Below are positions 36,701-42,222 of a DNA stretch of 47,266 bases, piece after piece (position 1 is the stretch's first letter; every line of letters begins with the position of its first letter). Made by a program: the position numbers and the translations under genes. The stretch covers positions 1 through 47,266 of the forward strand of contig WGUO01000026.1 of the NCBI GenBank assembly GCA_014867205.1. The letters run 5' to 3'. The stretch is from Muribaculaceae bacterium. Its GTDB lineage: Bacteria; Bacteroidota; Bacteroidia; Bacteroidales; Muribaculaceae. Below the pieces are notes generated by a model. That model was not told where the DNA came from and searched no databases. It was given only the letters and a program-made list of their open reading frames with translations.

Positions 36701-37103
36701 CGACACAGATGCTCCGATCACCATCGGAGACTTCGCACGCGGTGCGGCAGGCTGGACGTCTGCGACGCTCAGTGTGCCGGAGGCTCTCAACGGCCGCGAC
36801 TGGGTCGAGCTCTATCTCGACAGCAATTTCGCCAACAACCAGGAGTTTGCGCTCTTCTGCGGATACTCAATCAGCGGTGTCAGCGGCATCGAGGGTGTTG
36901 AGAACGGCGAGGGCCGCATATACAGCACTCCCGGCATGGTACATGTCGCAGGCTTTACCGGCGAGGCACTGACCATCACGGATCTCTCGGGAGTCGTACT
37001 TGTAAGAGAGGCCGAACTGGCCGACATAGCCGGATTCGCCCTCCGTCCAGGCATCTACATAGTCCGCGCCGGCCAGAAGACCGTAAAACTTACCGTCAGG
37101 TAG
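33726..37103 (+). CDS. Exported multidomain protein with propeller-like and Fn3-like modules and C-terminal sorting motif
   Basis: I place the start at ATG 33726 (1125 residues) because it begins directly with a signal peptide (MNLTSKTMLVPLLLCGVSAQA); an upstream in-frame start at 33690 would add 12 residues before the signal. Residues 75-315 have repeated short YG/Y-rich blades (GMYRVDPTQGATFLW, RLYGLSRMS, RVYGYGFNPDG, LFYGVTRGG) that suggest a beta-propeller-like domain. Fn3-like modules follow (about 320-510 and 675-885), plus jelly-roll-like segments around 530-670 and 895-1050. The last 70 residues have the pattern of a type IX-type sorting domain: LTITDLSGVVLV, then LRPGIYIVRAGQKTVKLTVR. 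It shares this ending and layout with the 42219-46763 protein. Role unknown; cell-surface or secreted. Confidence 0.8.
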   Translation: MNLTSKTMLVPLLLCGVSAQASVTKPVQTQPAQPLPASYGSFYPTDQARVAPRLNIAPTDRNRAQIPEHFSSNLFGYLYFFQGEALQQGMYRVDPTQGATFLWQDEFTGWSMALTGGWLRNGRLYGLSRMSFMGGILFYQMVELNPESGEIYDFTSLRRDGSDWTNMYFTSAYREFDDRVYGYGFNPDGQGYGFNSAPATDIDASEMITEVPEGLVCTSLCYNVQDDLFYGVTRGGEFVKVNIEGEQETIFTLNLPGLTGTVTGIVYDPTSCTYVWNAYFEDGTSAMYSIDPVAKKCEKLMDCGNGEEYIFMYTSDANALPGAPASPVYVGSEFTGSSTSGTVDFMLPGKTQGGDPLAGTLDWRLLVDGNESATGQGTAGAALTVNVENLAPGFHTFAFDVANATGRSIPATFQRWIGSDYPETPANIVLTEEKVTWDAVTAGVHDGYVDPQAVTYTVRLNDRVIGTTQDTEYDIALPQGEPFNSYTVTVVATFDGLDSEAGASNFITYGEPLKIDPSIHFRPEEKEFELFKVIDIDGKTDSEGNPRMWHFSETMGFPSFASGADGDDLLIFPPMAFDNTDKAYKFRMEAGLIHDRDNTGTIEVLLGKEPTLEAMTQVVIPQTRLYYMLGKIMEEYFAVQEAGTYYIGIRTRCHDVAMHISDMDIAITERAADVPVAVNDLAAVAGENGALTSTVTFTMPSKTANGSDISASSTLTATVVAREYVQDHPDQGEACPAVTVTGAPGSKQTVEIPTHQGLNTIAVKCAIDGREGSDAWLMLYTGLVKPYIVQNLKQEISEDNMSVRLTWTPPVEAGDDSNGPIGDSFYYSLWYYGNGWTFLDGIGQDVCEVEVPVEDNAPLTYYMLGVMAMNDAGQSEYIASVTSILGTPYTLPMNETFPDGYETYEPVFIQRPSEEYEGTSWMADDPATVHALFANESGVAFIGYISDPYKDSAKSRLSIPKFSTKGKRDVKFTLNYWGGVYAAQFSLLGAGFDTDAPITIGDFARGAAGWTSATLSVPEALNGRDWVELYLDSNFANNQEFALFCGYSISGVSGIEGVENGEGRIYSTPGMVHVAGFTGEALTITDLSGVVLVREAELADIAGFALRPGIYIVRAGQKTVKLTVR

Positions 37104-37151
37104 ACAATGGTTTATTAGAGACAGTCTATAATTGACATATTCATTATTCGG

Positions 37152-37181
37152 GAAGCCGGAATGCGATCGCATTCCGGCTTC
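37152..37181. terminator. Perfect 30-base palindrome downstream of the exported-protein gene
   Basis: Positions 37152-37181 are a perfect inverted repeat centred on GCGATCGC, 48 bases after the stop. It would form a 13-bp stem with a GATC loop. No T-run follows on the plus strand, so it may be a terminator, a 3'-end stabiliser or a protein-binding site. Confidence 0.5.
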
Positions 37182-37228
37182 GCTGATAATTTAAGTCTAA
37201 TGTTAGCTGTGGAACGGGAGATTTTCGT

Positions 37229-37236
37229 TATCTTTG
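37229..37236 (+). promoter_or_regulatory. Probable -7 box of the trkA-trkH operon
   Basis: TATCTTTG matches TAnnTTTG and lies 96 bases before the trkA ATG. A -33 TTG at the right distance is not evident. Confidence 0.45.
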
Positions 37237-37331
37237 CAGTTAAGCCGCATGACACGGACTGTCGGGTTCCGTGTTTTGCCGGCCGGTTTGTCTAACTGAT
37301 TTTTGTATAATCGCGATTAGGTTTATATTAT

Positions 37332-38666
37332 ATGAGGATAATAATCGCAGGCGACGGGGAGACCGGAACACACATGGCGCGTACACTGTCGGTCGAGGAC
37401 CAGGACGTTGTGCTGATCGGACTTGACCGCCGTCATCTCGCCGAACTTGACTCGTCGAGCAATTTCATCACTTTCGAGGGAAGCCCCGTGTCGCGGGCGA
37501 ACCTGATGCAATGTGGCGCGGACACGGCGGACCTCTTTGTGGCTGTGACGCCGGATGAGACGGTGAACCTTATAGCGTGCCAGATAGCGAAAGACTGCGG
37601 CACACGCCGTTGCGTGGCACGTGTGGACAACCCCGAGTTCGAGTCCGACGCCAACCGCCGTATGCTGGCACGCAACGGTGTAGACAGCACGATCTATCCG
37701 GAGAAGCAGGCCGCTCTGGAGATACAGCGCTTTATCGAGCACAACTGGACCAGTGACTGGCTTGAGATACATGGCGGCAATCTTGTTATCGTCGGTGTGC
37801 GTATGGAACGTGGCGGCTCTATGTGCGGACACCTGCTGCGGGATGTGCCCAACAGTCCGCGTCTGTTTCATGTCGTAGCGCTAAAGCGGGGCGACACGAT
37901 AATCATTCCGAGAGGCGACGACCGTCTCGTCGAGGGCGACACGGTCTATGTTTCGGTGATTCCCCAGAACCTCGGGGCCCTTCCGGCACTCTTTGGCAAG
38001 GAGCAGTCGCGTGTGAGGCGCATCATGATAAGCGGCGCCGGACGCGTCACCGAGAAAGTGCTTGAACTGGTGTCCGAAAGATATGAGGTCACGGTGGTAG
38101 ATCCTGATCCTGAGCGATGTGATGCCATTGCCTCCGGTTTTCCGGGGGTGACGGTCGTCAATGCCAAGGCAAACGACATTTCCGCGCTCAAGGAGGAGGG
38201 AATCAGCCGTTGCGACATGTTCCTCGCCCTGACCGGGAGCTCGGAGACAAACATAGTGTCATGTATGGTCGCGCGCGAGCATGGAGTAGGCAAGACAGTG
38301 GCCCGGATAGAGGAACTTCAATATGTCCCCGAGGCCGAAAGCCTCCTCATCGACAAGATAATCAACAAGAAACTTCTCAATGCCGGCCGAATACTGCGTG
38401 TGCTTCTCAACTGCAGGGTGTCGACAGCGCAGTTCATGTCGCTGGCGTTCGCCGAGATAACGGAGATTGTGGCGGCAGAGGGCTCGCGCATAACATCAGG
38501 CCCGATATCGCACCTCAGGCTTCCGCAGGAATTTACTGTCGGAGGCATAATACGCGATGGTCGGGGGCTGCTCGTCGAGGGATGCACCGAGGTGCGCCCC
38601 GGCGATCATGTGGTGGTGTTCTATGTGCCGGGTGCTCTAAATAAGGTAAGGAAATATTTCATGTGA
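37332..38666 (+). CDS. trkA: Trk potassium uptake system regulatory protein TrkA
   Basis: Cytoplasmic NAD(H)/nucleotide-binding RCK protein that gates the TrkH potassium channel. At 444 residues it has two RCK_N/RCK_C halves in tandem, as in E. coli TrkA. The first half has an intact dinucleotide motif GDGETG (residues 7-12) with the acidic D at the end of beta-2 (LIGLDRR). In the second half the motif reads GAGRVT, so the third glycine is replaced by threonine; this half may not bind nucleotide normally. The C-terminus (FTVGGIIRDGRGLLVEGCTE, then a VVVFYVP strand) is the second RCK_C domain. Its TGA stop overlaps the trkH ATG. Confidence 0.95.
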   Translation: MRIIIAGDGETGTHMARTLSVEDQDVVLIGLDRRHLAELDSSSNFITFEGSPVSRANLMQCGADTADLFVAVTPDETVNLIACQIAKDCGTRRCVARVDNPEFESDANRRMLARNGVDSTIYPEKQAALEIQRFIEHNWTSDWLEIHGGNLVIVGVRMERGGSMCGHLLRDVPNSPRLFHVVALKRGDTIIIPRGDDRLVEGDTVYVSVIPQNLGALPALFGKEQSRVRRIMISGAGRVTEKVLELVSERYEVTVVDPDPERCDAIASGFPGVTVVNAKANDISALKEEGISRCDMFLALTGSSETNIVSCMVAREHGVGKTVARIEELQYVPEAESLLIDKIINKKLLNAGRILRVLLNCRVSTAQFMSLAFAEITEIVAAEGSRITSGPISHLRLPQEFTVGGIIRDGRGLLVEGCTEVRPGDHVVVFYVPGALNKVRKYFM

Positions 38667-40135
38667 TGGCGTCATCAATTAGAGTGGGCTCGATAGTCAG
38701 GGTAACGGGTCGTCTGGTGCTGATAGAGTCGCTGATACTGCTGCTCCCGATGCTTGTATGCATCGCCTGCGGAGAGAGTGACTGGCGAGGTTTCGCAGTT
38801 GCGGCGGCAGCCGCCGGCGCAACGGGAGGCTGCGCCGAACTGTTCGCCGGCCGTCACCGGCACACCGTCAGGAGGCGCGAGGGTTTCATCATAACCTCGG
38901 TGATATGGATAGTGTTCGCCCTGTTCGGGGTAATACCCTTCATGATGAGCGCGCGGCCGTTGGGATTCACCGACTCGATGTTCGAGGTTATCTCCGGGCT
39001 CACCACCACCGGCGCGAGCATGATGACTGATGTAGAGGCCCAGTCGCACGGCATCCTGTTCTGGCGTTCTCTGACACAATGGATCGGCGGACTCGGAATC
39101 ATACTCTTCATGCTTGCGGTTCTGCCTGAGCTAAACAGGGCTTCGGGAATATCGATGTTTGAGGCCGAGGCGACGGGCATAACTCATGACAAGCTTCATC
39201 CCCGCATACGCCAGACCTCATTGTCGATATGGGGAGTCTATGTCGCGCTGACAGTCGCCGACACGATACTGCTCTGGGCCGGCCCGATGGATCTGTTCGA
39301 CAGCGTGTGCCAGGCGTTTGCCACTATAGCGACCGGAGGTTTCTCGACCCGTAATGCCGGGATATGCTATTGGCAGTCTGATTATGTTCTGGTGGTCACG
39401 GCAGTATTCATGTTCCTGGCCGGCATGAACTTCGCCGTTATGTACAATGTGTCGAGACATGGCCTTCGGTCTGTGGCGCGTAATTCTGTGGCGCGCGGGT
39501 TCACTTGTGTCACAGGTGTCGCATACGTGCTGTTGCTTGTCTATGTCGTCGCCTCTGGGCAATCCAGGGGGATGACTGCGGTGCAGATTATCGTGTATCC
39601 GGTTTTCCATGTCATATCTGCAATCACATCGACAGGCTTCTCGATTAGCGCTGTCGAAGGATGGGGACCATTCGCGCTGTTTGTCACAGTGTTCCTGATG
39701 CTTTGCGGAGCCTGTGCCGGGTCTACGTCCGGCGGCATAAAGATAGACCGTCTGCTTGTGCTCCGGACGAATCTTGCCAACGAGCTGCGCAAGACCATCT
39801 TCCCTAAGCGCACATACGTGGTGCGTCTGAATGGCAGCGCGCTCGACGGCAGTCAGACATCCCGTATCACAGCCTTTGTGTCACTATACATTCTCGGGGT
39901 TGTGATATCTACAGGATTGATAACGTTAGGCGGCTTTACGCTGACCGACGCGTTCTTTATGGTATGCTCATGCATGGGATGCAACGGACTCGGCTATGGC
40001 GTCACTGGCGCCGGGGGCTCATACGCCTTCCTGCCCGTGGCTGTGAAATGGCTGCTGACCGCTGTGATGCTTGTCGGGCGTCTTGAGCTTTTCACTTTCC
40101 TTGTGCTGTTCTTGCCATCGTTCTGGCGCAGGTGA
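38666..40135 (+). CDS. trkH: Trk potassium uptake channel TrkH
   Basis: Inner-membrane potassium-translocating subunit, 489 residues from the ATG at 38666; a GTG at 38663 would add one residue. The ATG shares one base with the trkA stop (TGATG), a translational-coupling arrangement. Four pore-loop regions with the TrkH glycine filters are visible: SGLTTTGASM, TIATGGFSTRNAG, ITSTGFSISA and SCMGCNGLGYG. Between them are about ten hydrophobic membrane segments. The FWRSLTQWIGGLGIILFMLA region is diagnostic of TrkH/TrkG. The operon ends at a hairpin (40151-40191). Confidence 0.95.
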   Translation: MASSIRVGSIVRVTGRLVLIESLILLLPMLVCIACGESDWRGFAVAAAAAGATGGCAELFAGRHRHTVRRREGFIITSVIWIVFALFGVIPFMMSARPLGFTDSMFEVISGLTTTGASMMTDVEAQSHGILFWRSLTQWIGGLGIILFMLAVLPELNRASGISMFEAEATGITHDKLHPRIRQTSLSIWGVYVALTVADTILLWAGPMDLFDSVCQAFATIATGGFSTRNAGICYWQSDYVLVVTAVFMFLAGMNFAVMYNVSRHGLRSVARNSVARGFTCVTGVAYVLLLVYVVASGQSRGMTAVQIIVYPVFHVISAITSTGFSISAVEGWGPFALFVTVFLMLCGACAGSTSGGIKIDRLLVLRTNLANELRKTIFPKRTYVVRLNGSALDGSQTSRITAFVSLYILGVVISTGLITLGGFTLTDAFFMVCSCMGCNGLGYGVTGAGGSYAFLPVAVKWLLTAVMLVGRLELFTFLVLFLPSFWRR

Positions 40136-40150
40136 CCTTGATAAATAAAC

Positions 40151-40191
40151 TGCCCCTGCAGCACCGGATTTATCCGGTAAATGCAGGGGCA
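40151..40191. terminator. Cruciform-like hairpin between trkH and the DUF308 gene
   Basis: TGCCCCTGCA (40151-40160) pairs with TGCAGGGGCA (40182-40191), and the loop holds ACCGGAT/ATCCGGT (40163-40178). It lies between two converging genes and probably ends both transcripts. Confidence 0.65.
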
Positions 40192-40211
40192 GGCTAAATA
40201 GTCGGGTTGTC

Positions 40212-40787
40212 TCAGAAATTCTCAAGATTGCGGTTGATGCCGCGCAGCGAGGCAGCGAATACCAGACGGTATGTGCCGAAGAATATAAGCGAGAGGCCGA
40301 TCCAGAGCCATACCACTATTCCACCTGCGATGGGATTTGCCAGGAATATGAAGGCCAGAACGATCGTGGCGATCAGAAGCAGCACAGAGAATACCGTCCA
40401 TGCAGGCGAGAATGCCGACATCATGAATGACTCGCACAGTGAGTTGATGGCAGCCACGATAATCCAGATTCCGATGAAGAACACGAATACCGATGTCAGG
40501 ACGGGAGCCGGGAACGTGAACATCCAGATTCCGCAGAAGAGTTCAAGCAAACCCATAGCGAGGGCCCAGCCCCAGTTCCAGCCTACAGTGGAGTTGCCGA
40601 ATGCCAGTGCCATGTTGAGCACTCCGGCCGCACAGAGGCAACCCGCGAAGACATATGCGAATACCTCGAGCGATGTGCCGGGCGAGTAGAGGCACCATAT
40701 TCCGAGACCGATGCTGATAAGACCAGTGATGACAGGCAGCCATATGAACTTGCGCAAGCCTGCCTGCAGTGTGTTTTTTCTTCTCAT
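40212..40787 (-). CDS. DUF308/HdeD-family membrane protein
   Basis: A 191-residue integral membrane protein with six hydrophobic segments: WLPVITGLISIGLGIWCLY, a second around VFAYVFAGCLCAAGVLNMAL, then WALAMGLLELFCGIWMF, VFVFFIGIWIIVAAINSL, FSVLLLIATIVLAFIFLA and IVVWLWIGLSLIFFGTYRL. The repeated GLxxxxxGIW pattern in paired helices is typical of DUF308/HdeD-like proteins, related to the acid-resistance membrane protein HdeD of enterobacteria. Acid-stress function in Bacteroidales is not established. It is monocistronic and converges with trkH. No strict promoter box was found in the 119-base upstream gap. Confidence 0.8.
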   Translation of the reverse strand: MRRKNTLQAGLRKFIWLPVITGLISIGLGIWCLYSPGTSLEVFAYVFAGCLCAAGVLNMALAFGNSTVGWNWGWALAMGLLELFCGIWMFTFPAPVLTSVFVFFIGIWIIVAAINSLCESFMMSAFSPAWTVFSVLLLIATIVLAFIFLANPIAGGIVVWLWIGLSLIFFGTYRLVFAASLRGINRNLENF

Positions 40788-40906
40788 AGTTTAATTTTTT
40801 TTAATAGCCCTATAGTGTTGTCTGCCATTAAAACGAAATTGATAAATAATTTGTTCTGAGCGCTTATACACTTTAACAGTAGCACTGAAGGCTGTCTCAC
40901 TGTCTT

Positions 40907-41593
40907 TTACCGGCACACGATTATACGGTTGCCGTCGAGGCGCAGTCTGCGGGCTCCTGACAGATTTTCCTGAAGCGTGGCCCGGTCAATGTCGTGTACC
41001 CTGAGTGCGGCTGAGGTGGGATAGCGGTTGAAATAGGGGTTGTCGTGCAGATAGTATTCAACTTGCCTCACATCGGGATGCCTTCCTACCTTATTGTCAT
41101 AAACCAGTATTTTCGAGACCACCCGGGGGAGAACCTTGACGCCTGTCCGGCCCGACCGGAAATATACCGCCGCGATGACGTGGAGAATCCTGCGCGTGGA
41201 GACGGCCTGCTCCTTCTGCTCGGGTGTCAGTTTGTGCGAGATGGTCAGGTGGCGGTTGAACGCCGTGTTGATCGCCTGCATGAGTGCCTTGAAGAGTCGA
41301 CCGTGCGGCGATGAGTCCCTGAGTCCGTTGTAGGCTATGAAGTAATGTATCATCTCGTGGATAATGACATCCTCAAGTGTGTGTTCAGGCAAGTCATAGC
41401 GCGTGTTGATACGGAGTTCGAAGTCATAATTCTCCGCATATCCGTCGGGCAGTTTTCGTCTTTTTGACACGCATTGGCCCAGAAACGAGCCGGCGTCAGA
41501 TAGTCTCACTGGCGGGAGCGGAAGCCTGCCTCCGAACATCAGTCGGTTGAACTCCGCGAACCTCCTCTCCACATATTCCTTGGTGGCTTTCAT
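40907..41593 (-). CDS. SprT-like zinc metalloprotein
   Basis: A 228-residue protein with the SprT-like zincin motif HEMIH (His79, Glu80, His83) and a third candidate ligand His97 in SSPHGRLFKALM. The start MKATKEYVERRFAEFNRLMFGG and the LPLPPVRLSDAGSFLGQC strand match the SprT-like domain N-terminus. In eukaryotes the related Spartan cleaves DNA-protein crosslinks; the bacterial role is poorly known. The C-terminal 100 residues show no zinc ribbon, and the final strands (LRLDGNRIIVCR) are unassigned. Its promoter (41620-41650) is an excellent consensus match and overlaps one of two 18-bp direct repeats, which suggests regulation. Confidence 0.85.
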   Translation of the reverse strand: MKATKEYVERRFAEFNRLMFGGRLPLPPVRLSDAGSFLGQCVSKRRKLPDGYAENYDFELRINTRYDLPEHTLEDVIIHEMIHYFIAYNGLRDSSPHGRLFKALMQAINTAFNRHLTISHKLTPEQKEQAVSTRRILHVIAAVYFRSGRTGVKVLPRVVSKILVYDNKVGRHPDVRQVEYYLHDNPYFNRYPTSAALRVHDIDRATLQENLSGARRLRLDGNRIIVCR

Positions 41594-41619
41594 TCAGAAA
41601 AAAATAAAAATTGCAGTAT

Positions 41620-41650
41620 CAAAGATAGTTCTATTTTGCCGCTTTCCCAA
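41620..41650 (-). promoter_or_regulatory. Promoter of the SprT-like gene
   Basis: On the minus strand TTG (41650-41648), exactly 20 bases, then TATCTTTG (41627-41620): a full consensus match 27 bases before the ATG at 41593. The -33 element lies inside a direct repeat. Confidence 0.75.
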
Positions 41651-41683
41651 GGTTGTTTTATCTGTTTTTGCCGCTTTCCCAAG
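41634..41683 (-). repeat. Two 18-bp direct repeats 32 bp apart at the sprT promoter
   Basis: TTTTGCCGCTTTCCCAAG occurs exactly at 41634-41651 and 41666-41683. Read on the minus strand the copies are CTTGGGAAAGCGGCAAAA. The promoter-proximal copy covers the -33 element and the other lies three helical turns upstream, the layout of a two-site operator. Confidence 0.7.
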
Positions 41684-41790
41684 ATTTCTGTACCGGACTG
41701 CGCGAGCAGCGGCGGCCACGTGCGGCGGAGATAGCGAAGCGACTGGGGGAGACTACGATTTAGGACTGTTTATGGTGCTTTTTAAGGCAT

Positions 41791-41940
41791 TTACAATCTA
41801 TCATCATCGTTGTCAACATCAATATTGTATATGCGTTTTATTCGATCTTCCTCGAGTTTATTCATGCGATGAAAAGCCCACGCGGAAAAAATGATGAACG
41901 CACCTGTCGCAATGGTCATGAATATATGGAACACAGTCAT
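41791..41940 (-). CDS. Small membrane protein of 49 residues
   Basis: I found this by reading the minus strand: ATG at 41940, TAA at 41793-41791. The product begins MTVFHIFMTIATGAFIIFSA, a hydrophobic segment of about 22 residues, followed by a basic turn (FHRMNK) and an acidic, charged tail ending DNDDDRL. One membrane helix with a cytoplasmic charged tail is predicted. A near-perfect promoter (TTTG-N20-TAAATTTG, 41997-41966) sits 25 bases upstream of the ATG, which strongly supports expression. I know no family for it. No Shine-Dalgarno is visible, as usual in this phylum. A chance ORF remains possible because it is short, but hydropathy plus promoter make that less likely. Confidence 0.6.
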   Translation of the reverse strand: MTVFHIFMTIATGAFIIFSAWAFHRMNKLEEDRIKRIYNIDVDNDDDRL

Positions 41941-41965
41941 AATTATAACTGATTTTAATGATTGT

Positions 41966-41997
41966 CAAATTTACTAAATAAAACAATCAAAAGCAAA
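41966..41997 (-). promoter_or_regulatory. Promoter of the small membrane protein
   Basis: On the minus strand TTTG (41997-41994), 20 bases, then TAAATTTG (41973-41966): full agreement with the Bacteroidetes consensus. Confidence 0.65.
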
Positions 41998-42012
41998 TTA
42001 ATACTTAAATAA

Positions 42013-42153
42013 ATGGCGCGCAAGGGTACAATATCAATATCAATAAGTATCAGGATGGATGAGGGCAAAGATGGCCTGCGCAACCTGACCTTTGACGCGC
42101 AGACGCTTCGAAAAGTCCTGGATGAGAATGTGAAAGGGGCGCGTCGGCAATGA
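42013..42153 (+). CDS. Short ORF of 46 residues, possibly a phage tape-measure remnant
   Basis: ATG at 42013, TGA at 42151-42153. The product starts MARKGTISISISIRMDEGKD and continues with LTFDAQTLRKVLDENVKGARR. The alternating beta start followed by a helix reminds me of N-termini of tail tape-measure proteins in Bacteroidales prophages, but this is from memory and the match is short. It could be a truncated relic or a small independent gene. No other phage genes are nearby. Its stop lies inside a hairpin (42136-42161). Confidence 0.4.
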   Translation: MARKGTISISISIRMDEGKDGLRNLTFDAQTLRKVLDENVKGARRQ

Positions 42154-42161
42154 CGCGCCCC
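42136..42161. terminator. Hairpin overlapping the end of the 46-residue ORF
   Basis: GGGGCGCGT (42136-42144) pairs with ACGCGCCCC (42153-42161). On the minus strand it is followed by TTTC and could help end the transcript of the 42219-46763 gene. Confidence 0.5.
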
Positions 42162-42189
42162 TTGGATTAAAATCGGATTGTTACCCTCA

Positions 42190-42222
42190 GTGATCTTGTC
42201 CCGGTACCGGGATATTGATCAC
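42190..42222 (-). terminator. Hairpin overlapping the stop of the large exported protein
   Basis: GTGATC (42190-42195) pairs with GATCAC (42217-42222) around a 14-base palindrome TCCCGGTACCGGGA (42199-42212). It covers the TGA stop at 42219-42221. No U-run follows, so it may act together with the next hairpin. Confidence 0.4.

Larger units (their letters stand above)
41594..42218. other. Intergenic region holding two short ORFs, direct repeats and hairpins
   Basis: This 625-base stretch contains the sprT promoter, two 18-bp direct repeats, a GC-rich stretch without a gene (41695-41750), the 49-residue membrane protein gene with its promoter, the 46-residue ORF, and two hairpins (42136-42161 and 42190-42222). 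Confidence 0.7.
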
